Positions 36,976-48,100 of a stretch of DNA of 64,000 bases are shown piece by piece (the first letter of the stretch is position 1; each line of letters begins with the position of its first letter). The DNA comes from Rosa chinensis (Eukaryota; Streptophyta; Magnoliopsida; Rosales; Rosaceae). The notes beneath the pieces are model-generated. The model did no database searches. It was not told where the DNA came from and was given only the letters and a program-made list of their open reading frames with translations. The translations under genes were made by a program, and so were the position numbers. The stretch is taken from contig NC_037092.1 in the NCBI RefSeq assembly GCF_002994745.2, positions 21,849,001 to 21,913,000 on the forward strand, read 5' to 3'.

Positions 36976-38160
36976 TTTTTTTTTTTTGAAATAAGAGAAT
37001 TCATTGAATTAGTGATAGAAATCGCTCATGAGGGCATCCCACATGAGATTGGGAGCATACAAAAGCCAATTTCGGCTTGACCATAGAGCTAGATGAGAAC
37101 AAATCAGAAGGTGTACTCCACCAACAATTTGTCCTTTTACAAGAAAACATTGCTCTGAAGCACTAATAGAGAACTTAGCAAAAACTGAAGATATAATCCC
37201 AGCCTCCTCAAGATAATTACCAACAATAGCACCATTGTCATGACCTTGAGATTTGTAGAGCAAATCATCAGTATCTGCAATTCGGGTATGCAAGGAATTG
37301 GTAGACCAATCAAAACTAAATTCATCCCAGCCTAAAACACACTGCTCGCCAAGGCACTCAATTGTGGTACTCACAACGCGATTGTACTGAGACTCTTCAT
37401 AGAATGTAGCAATGATCAATTTACCCAAGAGTAAGCGCATCACACCCAAAATATTACACGTAGTAAAACTGAAACAGCAACCAGATCGAAGGTCTCCTGG
37501 GTCCCAAATCCAGACCCATGGAGAGGTCTGGCCCAACAGAAAGTTGAACTGGGCCCAGAAGCAGCCCAAATTCATGGAATCTCGATCTGATCTGGACACC
37601 CAAGATCGGGCACCCTTCATCTGTGCCCCGGCCGACCACCACTTCAGGCATCCTCGGTTTCCCTGCAACACCACCGTCCGCATCACAAACTGGAGTTCGA
37701 AGGGCGAAACCCAGATTTCGATCAACCCAAGGCAGAATCTCCAGGCGCGGCTGCGTAAGATCGCCTCCAACCCAGGCCATACTAGTTTCTCCGACATCGA
37801 CCGCATCAAGGCTACCCACCAGAGAAGAACCCAGCCACCGCTCAGCAGCGCCGCCATCCATCTCGACCGGTTTATCCGAGATCCACCATACCGGAACCGA
37901 AGCCCACCCTTCAGCCGCCCTCTCCGTGGCCGCTCTCGCGATCCAAAAGAAAGGCAAAGGAGATCTGCCATGGCAGATCCGTACCCATCAGGAATCAAAC
38001 AGAAATGGGAGGTCAAGACACGCGATCGATGTGAGTGATTGCGTGAGGTAGGGGTGCGATTGAGATCATGCGCACCATGCTCGACACCGGTGACGGCGTC
38101 GCTAGGGTTCGTGAGACCGAGAGCAAGAGGCATCTCCTCTTATTGTAGTATTTAGATATT
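36976..38160 (-). mobile_element. Complete A-tailed retroposon copy G, 1,185 bp, 17-bp TSD
   Basis: The 17-mer TAGAACTACACTTCATT flanks it perfectly (36959-36975 and 38161-38177). The minus strand opens AATATCTAAATACTACAATA and ends TTCTCTTATTTC with about 13 A. The perfect duplicate points to a recent insertion by LINE machinery. It has no reverse transcriptase. One frame spans almost its full length (see the entry at 37009-38133). Confidence 0.88.
37009..38133 (-). CDS. Hypothetical 374-codon ORF filling retroposon copy G
   Basis: The frame starts 28 bases from the element's 5' end and stops 33 bases before its 3' border, so it covers about 95% of the insert. The protein starts MPLALGLTNPSDAVTG; it is rich in Arg, Ser, Trp and Leu, with no signal peptide, zinc knuckle, coiled coil or known domain that I can see. 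The opposite strand also has long frames (37412-38038, 208 codons; 37623-38051), which is what high GC with few A/T-rich stop codons produces, so the frame may be chance. Other family copies carry no matching intact frame. I do not recognise a function; coding is possible but unlikely. Confidence 0.25.
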   Translation of the reverse strand: MPLALGLTNPSDAVTGVEHGAHDLNRTPTSRNHSHRSRVLTSHFCLIPDGYGSAMADLLCLSFGSRERPRRGRLKGGLRFRYGGSRINRSRWMAALLSGGWVLLWWVALMRSMSEKLVWPGLEAILRSRAWRFCLGLIEIWVSPFELQFVMRTVVLQGNRGCLKWWSAGAQMKGARSWVSRSDRDSMNLGCFWAQFNFLLGQTSPWVWIWDPGDLRSGCCFSFTTCNILGVMRLLLGKLIIATFYEESQYNRVVSTTIECLGEQCVLGWDEFSFDWSTNSLHTRIADTDDLLYKSQGHDNGAIVGNYLEEAGIISSVFAKFSISASEQCFLVKGQIVGGVHLLICSHLALWSSRNWLLYAPNLMWDALMSDFYH

Positions 38161-38180
38161 TAGAACTACACTTCATTGTT

Positions 38181-38822
38181 AACATGTGATCTCAATAATT
38201 CACTGTCAAATAGTGTTGTATTGTTGATTGGCTGTTATTGACTGGGGATAGTTGTGTTTTATATATTTTTATAAATTTACTTAATATTGTTGCCAAACTT
38301 CTGTGTCCGATATGATTGTAGCTAAATACTTTCCAAGTATTACAATATCTGTGTCAGATAATTTCTCTGTTGTTAGTTTTGTAAGAATTATATCTGATAT
38401 TAACTTCTTCTTTTTTGGGTTTGCAGGCAAGGTCAAAGATGTAACTAAAGTTCAAACACTTCTCTTCAATGCAACCTTTACCCTCTCAGGGGAAAAATGT
38501 AAGTATATTAACCAAGTTCTGGAAGGTTGAATTTTGATGTATACTTAATTAGATTCAGCTTTTATTTCTTAACTCAGTTGTACAAATAAATTGCCTATGT
38601 CATGATATACCTTTTTCTTACCACCGTTATACACATATTGGTGAAATTTCATTTTGCTTTTTCAGATTTCCAAAACGTTCCTTAAATCAGATAAGAAAAC
38701 TACATATTTGGTTGGTAATGAAAAGATGAAGGCCAGCATCAATGTTAGGCATATTGTTCTTCCCTATGATTAATTTGATTTGTAGTTACGCTAAAAGTAG
38801 CACCCAATTTAACCCTGCAAAA
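38181..38822. other. Spacer with an exon-like block
   Basis: Around 38426-38500 a block has a canonical acceptor (GGGTTTGCAG) and donor (GTAAGTAT) and an open frame reading KVKDVTKVQTLLFNATFTLS. A second acceptor-like CTTTTTCAG ends near 38666, but its open frame is out of phase. It may be a shred of a host gene captured or left between elements. No family was recognised. Confidence 0.3.
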
Positions 38823-40958
38823 TGTAGTTGTCAGTATAGAATAAGTATGGATCGTTCAAGCCGGGGATTGAGGGCACACTTGTAATTGCAAAAAGAAACA
38901 AAGAATTAATAAAAGTACAAAGTATTACAAAAATAAAACAAAGAATGAAAATATATACATGTACACACAAAAAAGGGGGGTTTAGAATTATAACATCAAA
39001 AATTAAAATAAATAAAATAAAGAAAACTTAAAAACATATATACAAGGGTGGAACACAAGGAACAAAGATCAAAACCACAATCATATGAATGAAATCCAAT
39101 CAAAATTCCTATAGTTTATTATCTATGTCATGAGAAAGAAGTTGACCATGTGAAACGTTAAAAAGCAAACGATTTCCTATTTTTTACTTTCCTTGAGTAT
39201 TTAATCTAAGTGAAAGCACCTAAATTAAACCTAAGGAACATGCAATCATAGTCTAGAAAGGTAGCTACTCAAGAACATATTCAATGTTGTTGAGTCACAA
39301 ATTACTTATGCAATTGTGCCCCATAATTATGAAAATCGATTTGTCTTCCATACTATTTTACCATTTTTAATCTATTTCCTTTTATTTGTAGGACACCTTG
39401 CATTGAGAATAAAATGACTATATGAGGCTTGAAATGTGGAGATTTGAAGCTAGGAGAAGAAGACACTGAGATTGGAAGAAAATTGCAAATTGACTTTTCC
39501 GGCAAACTTTTCCAGCGAACCGCCACCCATGGAGGGTCTTTTCTCCAGCAAAGGAGGACCACGGTTGTGAGAATCTCTCATCACTTGAAATTCAAATATC
39601 TCCCTACACCTTGTCCTTTTGTCACCTTGCCAATTTGGGACCATTTGGGGGACAATGGTGTAAGAGCATCTCTTGCACACTTTGAGACCAAAGAGGACAC
39701 ACATAGCTGATCAAAGAGAGGCCAAAGACCAATTATTCAGCATTCTTGACTCCATTCAATCATCTTCATCCTATCCAAGATCTATTTTTCTCTCTAGAGA
39801 AGACACCACCATTTCCACCACTAAAACCACCATCTCCACCTGTAAAACCTCCATTTCCACCACTACAACCTCCATTTCCTCCACCACTCAACACCACAAC
39901 TCACCTTAGAGATTCCAAATTTCATTATTCTTACCAATATCAAGAGCTTGGAGCAAGGAGAAGGAGGTGACTACCACCACATCATGTTCTTGGAGACCCA
40001 TCTCCACCACCTCTTCCGGCATCATCAATAGTCACCCTTTACTCCCTATCTCTTTATGTATTTGATGTTTAATAGAATGTTGAAGCTTGTGTATCTAGAT
40101 ATATGTGAGTAGTGAACTAGTTGGGGCTAGAGTTGAAAGCCCTAGCCAAACTTGCTTGTATTGATGCTTTTGTTTATAAATTGATGCAATTTCATGTTGT
40201 CATTCTCACATGCTAAGTCAATAGTTGAATGCATTACTTAGACCTAATCAATTTGAGTTATGTGTTTGCCATGACATGAAGTTTTTCCTAGAGATTGATT
40301 ACCTTTAGGCAAAAAGGGAGAATGAAAGCACACCATGTGTGCATGTGAGCGTAGTGAGCTAAAATCACCTAGAGATAGGATTGGTTTGCTTGCTTGGTTA
40401 CCTAAACTCTAAGCTTTATGCATTTAGGGGCAAAGGATTGAGACTTATCCGGTAATTGAATTTGTCTCTAGGTAGTTAGCTCTAGACTTATCCGGTTAGA
40501 GTTAATAAAATGAAAGGGGTTCAAACCTTAGTAGTCCTATCCGGATGCTAAGAAGGTAGTTGGACAATTAGCTTTGCATCATTCATATTCAATTGCTTTA
40601 ATGCTTGCAAGGGAGGCAAAAGGTGAAACCCGATGCCCAAACTCCCATCCATTTGATAACAACTTGTTTAGTTTAGCTTAGTTTATATTACTTGTTTTCA
40701 TTGTTTCAATTTGAATAGAAACCAATCTCAAAGTCAAAATCAAATCTCTACACACCATCTTGCACATACTCACCATGAACTTTGGTTCACTTGTGAGACT
40801 TTGTTTGTGATTGTATATTTGCATATTCTTCTAGTTTTTCCCTAGGTTTTCCCTAGTTAGGAAAGGATTTACCAATCCTCGTGGATTCGACATCTTTACT
40901 TAATCCCCTATTCTATAACTTGTACTTTTTGCACTTAAGGGTGGCTTTAATGCTAACA
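38823..40958 (+). repeat. 5' LTR of the Athila-like element
   Basis: The right end (CTAACA) is fixed by the primer site seven bases further on and by the matching 3' LTR end. The left end TGTAGTTGTCAGTATAG is the most LTR-like start but is not confirmed. Only its last 333 bases (40626-40958) recur at 45459-45790. Confidence 0.6.
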
Positions 40959-40964
40959 AGTTTT

Positions 40965-40982
40965 TGGCGCAGTTGCTGGGGA
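40965..40982 (+). other. Primer-binding site, Asp-tRNA type
   Basis: TGGCGCAGTTGCTGGGGA differs at two bases from the complement of the plant tRNA-Asp 3' end (TGGCGCCGTTGCCGGGGA), the primer used by many Athila and Tat elements. Confidence 0.85.
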
Positions 40983-41294
40983 TTGGTGTAAAATCCAATC
41001 CCTAGCTCGGGTAGCTTTAAGGATTAGCTAGAAATTTCCCTTGTTTTTATTTTATCTCTGTTTACTGACCAGTCATTGGTCTCCGCCGACCAGTTGTTTG
41101 TGTTCATTTCGTGTGATTTTTGTTTCGCCGACCAGTCGACAAGTGTAGTTTTAGGGGGTCAGAAGCTCTCCCACCAGTCGGCAAGTGTCACCAACTGGTC
41201 ATTTCCCCCGTTTTCAGCAATTTTGCAATTTCGTGTTTTTGGTTTCTTTTTGTATATGAACTTATGTTCTTACCTTTGTTTTGAAATATTATAG

Positions 41295-44165
41295 GTGTTT
41301 ATGTCTCACGAATCACTTACAAGTAGCCTAAGGATCAATTCAACATATTCTACTCCATCATCTCCAAGCACACCAAGTGGAGACAACACATCTATTGATC
41401 AAACCCTTGAAGATAGTGGTGAAGAAACTCGGATACCGCAAGAAACTCTTGATCTCATAAAGAAATTAGCGGAAGAGTTGCAAACTAAAATAGCCCAGAT
41501 ATCCACAATGGTTGAACCACACCCCATGAAGGAATACACCGTGCCAACAATCTCCAATAATCCAAGTTGCATTGTGCTTCCACCATGTGCCGTTGCTTTT
41601 GACATAAAGGCAGGGACTATTGCAAACTTACCCCTTTTCTTTGGCTTGCCAAGTAATGAGCCATACTTGCACCTCCAAGAGTTCAATGAAGCATGCTCAA
41701 CCGTTCAACTTTTGGGTATTGATGAAGGCAACTTGCGTCTTCGGCTCTTTCCCTTTTCATTGAAGGACAAAGCTAAGAAATGGTTGTACAAATTACCCCC
41801 AAGTAGTATCCACACTTGGGAAGAGATGCAAAGGATATTCCTCAAATTCTATTTCCCTCCTCACAAGTCTAATTCATTGAGGAATGAGTTGATGAATTTC
41901 CGAGAGCTACCAAATGAGTCATTCTATGAGACATGGGAGAGATTCAAGGATATAGAAGATGGTGTTCCCAATCATGGTCTCTCTAAGGTAGCGGTTCTAA
42001 GTGCCTTCTACACCGGACTTTCACAAGACACACGGAGGAGAGTTGACAATGCTTGTGGGGGATGTTTCATGAACAAGACCGAAGATGAAGCAATGGAGAT
42101 CCTAGATGAAATGAGTGAATCTTCTCAACTCTATGATAGTGCCTTGGATAGAAAGCCAATGATGATGAAGAGTGCACAAGTACCTATAAGGGAGCAAGAG
42201 AAAATGAGAGGCATGTATAATGTTGACATTTCAAGTGTTCAAATGCAACAAGAGTTGAAGCGGATAGAAGGAGATATGCAAAAGAAGCTTGACATGATTC
42301 TGCAAGCTCAAGGAAGACACCTCAATCAAATGGCATCACCAAGCCGAATTCGGGAGCCAAGTTTGGGAGTCAAAGCCATGGAGCAAGGTTGTTTGATTTG
42401 TGAAAGTATGTATCATAGCACAACGGAGTGTTCACAAAGCGATATGTATCCGGAATTGATAGAGCAATGCAATCTCCTTGACTACTAAACAAAGCCAAAG
42501 AATGATCCTTATAGCAACACTTATAATCCCGGGTGGAGGAATCACCCTAATTTTGGTTGGGGTGGGAATCAAAACCGTGAACAAGGTCAAGGTTACCAAA
42601 GGAAAGGAGGTGGATATCAAGGTGCAAGTAACTCACACTTCAACAATGAAGGAGCAAACAATGCTTATCATGCTCCTAGACCACCTTATCAAGAACCACC
42701 TCAACAACCTCTACCTCTACAACAATCCCAAGTGCCAATTCAAGAAGCAAGAAAAACACCCACCCTTGAAGAAATGATGGCAGCCTTTGTGAATAATCAA
42801 GCAAAGCAAGATAAGAAGATCAATGTCATTCAACAAAGTGTGAGCAAGCTTGAGGTACAAATAAGGCAACTAGCCCATGAGTTGAGCCAAAGGAAGCAAG
42901 GAGTGTTTCCAAGTCAAGTGGTCAACAATCCAAGACATGAAGCCAAGGCCATCACCATTTTGAGAAGTGGAAGGCAAGTTGAGAACAATGTGTACATGCC
43001 CACTAATGAAGAAGTTGTAACTCCAAGAGAGCCACCGGGTTTTGAAAGGAGATTAAAGCATGAGCAAGTTGTGTTGGATTACAATGAAGGATAAGATGAG
43101 GTCTTGAAAAACAACTCACATTCCAAGGCCAACCCTGAAAAAGAAGTGTCTTGTGATCATCCAATCGATAGATCATTCCAAAGAGGTCTCACTTTCAATC
43201 CTCCTTTGAAGATTGTGCAAGAAGAAGTAGTGTCTCTCCCTTACCCTCAAGCTATATGTTAACAAGAGAAAAAACTCAAGAAAGAGAGCCAATTGAGGGA
43301 GATGATTGATTTGTTCAAGAAGGTTCATATAAACATTCCACTCCTTGAAGCCGTGAAGACAATCTCATCTTTTGCTAAGTTCTTGAAGGATATGTGCATG
43401 AAGAAGAAAAAGTTCAAAGAACATGAGCAAGTGCCTCTTTGTGAAGAAGTGAGTGCTATCATTCAAAGAAAGCTTCCACCAAAACTCAAAGATCCGGGAA
43501 GCTTCACTATTCCAAGCAAGATTGGAGAAACTACTTTTGACAATTGCTTGATGGATCTTGGGGCAAGTATCAATTTAATGCCCTATTCTGCTTTAAAGAA
43601 GCTTGGTCTTGAAGGAGCTTTGAAACCAACTTCAATCACTCTCCAATTGGCGGATAGAAGCGTGATGTATCCTAGAGGAATCTTGGAGAATGTGCTTGTC
43701 AATGTTCTAAGGTTTGTGATACCAGTGGATTTTATAGTCCTAGACATGGAGGAAGCCCCAATGGTTGACAATGAGCTTCCTATCATTTTTGGAAGAACTT
43801 TCATGGCCACTGCCGGTGTCAAGATTAATGTGAAGAAAGGCACCATGAGCATGAAGGTACTTGGAAACAAAATCAAGTTCCAAATCTTTCCTCCCCTTCA
43901 AATTCTGGATGACATGAATGAATGCTACTTTTTGGGTTACTATGGAGAGGCAAGAGTAAGGGGAGATGAGAAAAATAAGAAAGAAGTTTGGGCACCTCTT
44001 CCGGTCATACCATGTTCACAAGGCTTTGAGTCACTCCTCACCCCCATCAAGAAGAAGAAACAAATTGGAGGATTGCTCAAGGGAGCACTTGTTGACATGG
44101 GAGCTTGGCTTGGAAGTTCAAAGAAGGTAAACAAGGGAGATGGTTGTCTCAAGAAGCCCCCTTGA
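41295..44165 (+). pseudogene. Athila-like gag-protease frame interrupted by three in-frame TAA codons
   Basis: One reading frame runs 957 codons and is broken only by TAA at 42486, 43092 and 43260; I saw no frameshift. Residues about 130-235 form a Retrotrans_gag domain (LHLQEFNEAC, KDKAKKWLYKLP, FYETWERFKDI). A zinc knuckle C-x2-C-x4-H-x4-C lies at residues 366-379, just before the first stop. Past that stop come a Gln/Asn/Pro-rich linker and a helix with MAAFVNNQAKQDKKINVIQQ, then an aspartic protease (43293-44165) with catalytic MDLGASINLMP (Asp codon at 43554) and a C-terminal flap region ELPIIFGRTFM. Gag would package element RNA and the protease would mature it. As the frame stands, only the first 397 residues (complete capsid plus knuckle) could be made unless stops are read through. 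Confidence 0.8.
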
Positions 44166-45458
44166 GTGAATGAAGAATCAAAGGACCGGCAAGAAGTCCT
44201 TAAATAAAGCCCTACTTGGAGGTAGCCAAGCTCATAATGCAAGTGAAGGAGGAGGAAAACTCTTGGAACCATTCTTGAAGAAATGACACCATTAAAGTTT
44301 AGCTTGGAAGGCAAGGGCTTAAAGCCTTGCATGTTGGTGATTGTTGGTGAATTGAATGAACTTCATGGTCTACAAGGGGGAGCATTCCTAAACCTTTTTC
44401 TTGTTTTATGTACTTCATTGTGTTTAAATTCCGGTCACTTCTTTGTTTTTGTGATAGTTTGCATGCTCTTTCTTACCATGCTTGACTCTTTCATTGCAAA
44501 GCTTTCAAGAAAACACTTTTTAACACTGAGGACAAGTGTGGGGGGAAGGTCTAGTTTAAATTCAATAAATTCAAATTGTAAAAAAAATATAAAAAAATAA
44601 ATATTGTTTTTAGCTTTTAGTTGTTTCTACTTTTTGTGTGTTTTGTTTGTGTTTAGTTCCTTTCAACTCCTATGATAAAACTTGAACTTGATTTGTAATG
44701 GGCTAGAAAGCATTTCTATGTCTTGTGAACTCAATTTTTCAAATAAAGGTTATGGGACTTATGTTTAACTTCATTGTTATCTTTGATTGTCAAGTTGATG
44801 CATTGATTGAGATATGGTTGTCATGATGAGATTTGTGAGAACTATTTGCACCACAAATGTGAGTTTTGAGCCTAATGAAAGTTCATCCAATAGCTCTTGG
44901 CACTTTATTCTTCATGTGTGATCAATCTTTTGTGAATTGTATCTCTAAAACTTGCTTCATATCTCTCAAAACTTTTGTCAAGCATGAATACATCGCCGAA
45001 ATGATTGAGGCAATAGGAATTCCACCATGGCCAAACAAGCTCTTGTCCTAAAAAGATGATTATCCTTAGATTGCCAATTTGTGCCTTTTGTTAGCCTTTC
45101 ATTTCTTTGCACCACAAACGTCTTACCTTCTAGCTTAAACACTAGCCTTACCCTTTCCAAGTTTTCTTAGTGAGCAATGTGAGATTGTATATGTCAAGAT
45201 GCTTCAAGAAACAAAGTTTGGGGGTACTTGAAAAGAAATAAGTGTGGGGGTATATGTTTATTGTGCAGTTGTAATTTGTCTTTACATTTCAAGAAAGTCA
45301 AAAAAAGAAAAAAAAGAAGAAGAAAGAAAGAAAGAAAATCCAAAAAGAAAGTTTCTCTAGTTGATCAATAAATAGTTTTTGGTTTAAAGTTTGGGGGAAT
45401 GGTTTAGAGAGTGAATCATATGAAACATCTTAAGGTCTTAAGTTCGTAAAATCTCAAT
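44166..45458 (+). other. Spacer between protease and 3' LTR
   Basis: Non-coding DNA with repeated GTGTGGGGG (about 44538 and 45243) and GTTTGGGGG (about 45218 and 45390), purine-rich blocks typical of the region before the Athila 3' LTR. A run of A/G (45300-45342) could serve as a polypurine tract. The 61- and 105-codon frames here lack domains; no env-like gene is visible. Confidence 0.5.
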
Positions 45459-45790
45459 AAACCCGATGCCCTAACTCCCATCCATTTGATAACAACTTGT
45501 TTAGTTTAGTTTAGTTTATATTACTTGTTTTCATTGTTTCAATTTGAATAGAAACCAATCTCAAAGTCAAAATCAAATCTCTACACACCATCTCGCACAT
45601 ACTCACCATGAACTTTGGTTCACTTGTGAGCCTTTGTTTGTGATTCTATATTTGCATATTCTTCTAGTTTTTCCTTAGGTCTTCCCTAGCTAGGAAAGGA
45701 TTTACCAATCCTCGTGGGTTCGACATCCTTACTTAATCCCATATCTATAACTTGTACCTCTTGCACTTGAGGGTGGCTTCAATGCTAACA
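45459..45790 (+). repeat. Truncated 3' LTR of the Athila-like element
   Basis: It matches 40626-40958 at roughly 95% by eye, ending CTAACA. The first 1.8 kb of the LTR is missing, so a deletion removed the usual polypurine/LTR junction. Confidence 0.85.
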
Positions 45791-45792
45791 AA

Positions 45793-47344
45793 TGCATGAA
45801 GAACAAAGAAAGGATGTCAACCAAAGCTCACAACCTAGTATGAAAAAGTTCATCTATTTGCAATCCTCCTTAATTGATTTCGACTTTTGTCCAAAGCTTT
45901 TACTACTTATGATTTAGGTTTACAAAATTATTAGGTGAATTTTTTACCTAAATCTAGCACCAATTACATGCATATATCCTAAGTTGGCCACCAAATAACA
46001 CATACATATAAAAGTTTTCTGTAAAACAAAATCAATCAAGCAATCTCACATAAACAACATAGAAATCAACATATAGAAATCATAACTTTATTTCAAAACA
46101 TATAAATGGGCTTTAAACTTTGCCCTTAACGTCATGTTAACTAGAATTCATAACTCTACTAATTAAACAAAGGAAACAAAAGAAAAGCATGAAATACACC
46201 GTGAAAGATGAATGACAAAGCCTTGAGACGAAGAACTTGAAGATCCTTGAAAGCAAGCAATCTTCTAGGGACGACACAAGGGTGGATGACGGCTAGGATT
46301 TTGATGTATTACATGACTTCTTCTCCTCCTTAGTTGAGATGCAGAGCTTTTGAAGACTAGAGAATGGAGAGAATTTTTCTGATGTTTATTTTCTAAGGGA
46401 GAGAGGTGTGTGTCAAACGTCCAAGGAGAGGGGGTATATATATAGGGGGATGGCAAGGCTTCATGAATCTTCTTTTAATTTTCACAAGAATTATCTAGTC
46501 ATGCAACACAGCTTCAGCCAATCAAATAATACCACGTAAGCCCTGTTGAGTCATCCAACCAATCAAAAGCCTCCAAAATAAGTCCAGAATCTTTTAAATA
46601 TGATATTGCCAAATTTTCAAGGATTTAATCTGATTTTTCTCTTAATTTTCGGCCAAAATATCTTGAGTGAAAATAGGAATGAATCTGGACTTGTTTTGGA
46701 CCTTTTCTTGTTGCACACATTTTGCAATCCCTTAAATCTCTCCCAAGAATATCTCCAATGTTATATCATTGATCCTCTCTTGATTTTTACTGCAAAATTG
46801 CAGATTTTTTTTCCCACAAATATCTTTTTTTACGTCCACAAAACCTAAATCAATTGGGCTTTTTCCCATTCTGCCGAATTTCTCATTTAAACTAGAAGGA
46901 TCTTGGGCTTTCTCGATCCTTCTTCAAGCCATGTGGTCTCATAGTGCCTTCAGGACTCCTCACATTTCACGATTTTTCTTCATTTTTCCGACAATGCTCC
47001 CTAGTTGACTCAGGAGTTTCGCTTTGACAAAATTTCCTTTTTTGAATAGGGTTTCCTAGTTGAATAAGGATTTCCTAGCTGGACCAGGAAAACTTCATTT
47101 CTTCTTTTCAGCTCATTCTGGCGGCCCATGTGCCTTGTCTTATCCCTTTCCAACGTTCTCTAGCTTTTCTTTCTCCTTTAGGCTCATTTCAGCTCCATTT
47201 GCTCCATGGGACCTAGAAATAGAAACTTTTATTAAAATTACTAAAAATAGAAACTTTCCTAAAGAAGAATGATTTATTTAAGGAAATAATTAAGTAAATA
47301 TGAGAAAATAACAATTAAAACGTCGCATTAAAATGCTCCTATCA
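45793..47344 (-). repeat. Solo LTR-like sequence, about 1.55 kb
   Basis: The minus strand starts TGATAGGAGCATTTTAATGC, a common LTR opening in dicot Ty3/gypsy elements, and ends CTTCATGCA. A TATA-like CCCTATATATATACC on the minus strand (about 46433-46447) is followed by leader-like sequence. No target duplicate was found. It directly abuts the truncated LTR at 45790, so one may have inserted into or recombined with the other. Confidence 0.5.
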
Positions 47345-48100
47345 GTAGTCTTGGTTGAGTTTGGTATTGCTTTCTCTTATGGCTATAATTCAATAAAAAA
47401 AAAAATTCTAGCTCCTTTTCCTTATACCTGAGCAAGGACCTGCTGGTGTTCTGTTTGTGTTTCTTTGATTCAATAAATAAACTAGGCAAACATGCCATTT
47501 TGCTCACTTTTCTCTTCTTTGGCTTATAAAGAGCAAACAAAGTTCCAAAAGTATGTTCAGCAATCAGGATGCTCTTCAAACTATCCCATTTCTTTAGCCA
47601 GAAGTTCAATTGTGCACTATGCTGACAAACTGGAAAAGCATTTAGCATAACCATTATTTAAGAAACTGCAGCATCGCGCAACCCTTTGCACTAGTTGTAA
47701 TTGATAACTCAAACGTGTTACGTGTATTTTCGTTCTATCCAGTACTTTTTCCTTGTTAAAGTGATATTGCTTAGTTATTAAGATTAGAAATTCACAAAGA
47801 GAAAAATCAAATTGCGGATTCTCTTACTAGATCATCAAAGTTATTTCTGGTGGTCCTCTCTCCCACTGTATTGCATCTCCTTATCGTTTACTCTTGGATT
47901 TGTTTTTCTCTTATTGTATTTTGTTGTATTTAAGAGGTAATATTTTATGTCTCCGTCTTCATTTGTATTCTTTGATTAATAACACAGACAGTAGCAGAAC
48001 CCATTGTTTTGAGCTTGATGGTAGATCTTGTACCATATAGTATCTACATCCAAAGAACTAATATATTTCTTATATTTGTGTAATAAAAAAAAATCACAAT
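47345..48100. other. Stretch without recognised gene
   Basis: AT-rich DNA. The 108-codon minus-strand frame at 47328-47654 has no recognised domain. Confidence 0.4.

Larger units (their letters stand above)
38823..45790 (+). mobile_element. Non-autonomous Athila-like Ty3/gypsy element with gag-protease but no pol
   Basis: The parts in order are: a long 5' LTR (38823-40958), an Asp-tRNA primer site, gag with zinc knuckle, a protease, a non-coding spacer, and a truncated 3' LTR (45459-45790). After the protease frame ends at 44165 the sequence passes directly into AAATAAAGCCCTACTTGGAGGTAGCC (about 44203-44228), a stretch resembling the spacer that follows integrase in Athila/Tat elements. The whole RT, RNase H and integrase block is thus missing without scars I can see. 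This architecture corresponds to the TR-GAG type described in plants. No target duplicate was found, and the left border TGTAGTTG is inferred from LTR-like sequence alone. Confidence 0.75.

Noticed and set aside
37412..38051. Plus-strand ORFs of 208 and 142 codons
   Set aside because: They lie antisense to the retroposon frame and have no domain; both follow from the high GC of the insert.
41295..44165. Host gene with three exons
   Set aside because: The three open parts are in one frame separated by TAA codons with no splice signals, and they carry gag, zinc-knuckle and retroelement protease motifs between LTR repeats.
44866..45051. Possible env-like ORF after gag-protease
   Set aside because: Only 61 codons, no signal peptide or membrane segment; it falls in the usual non-coding spacer.
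38813..45795. Target duplicate for the Athila-like element
   Set aside because: CAAAA before the inferred left border does not match AATGC after the right one, so no duplicate is claimed.
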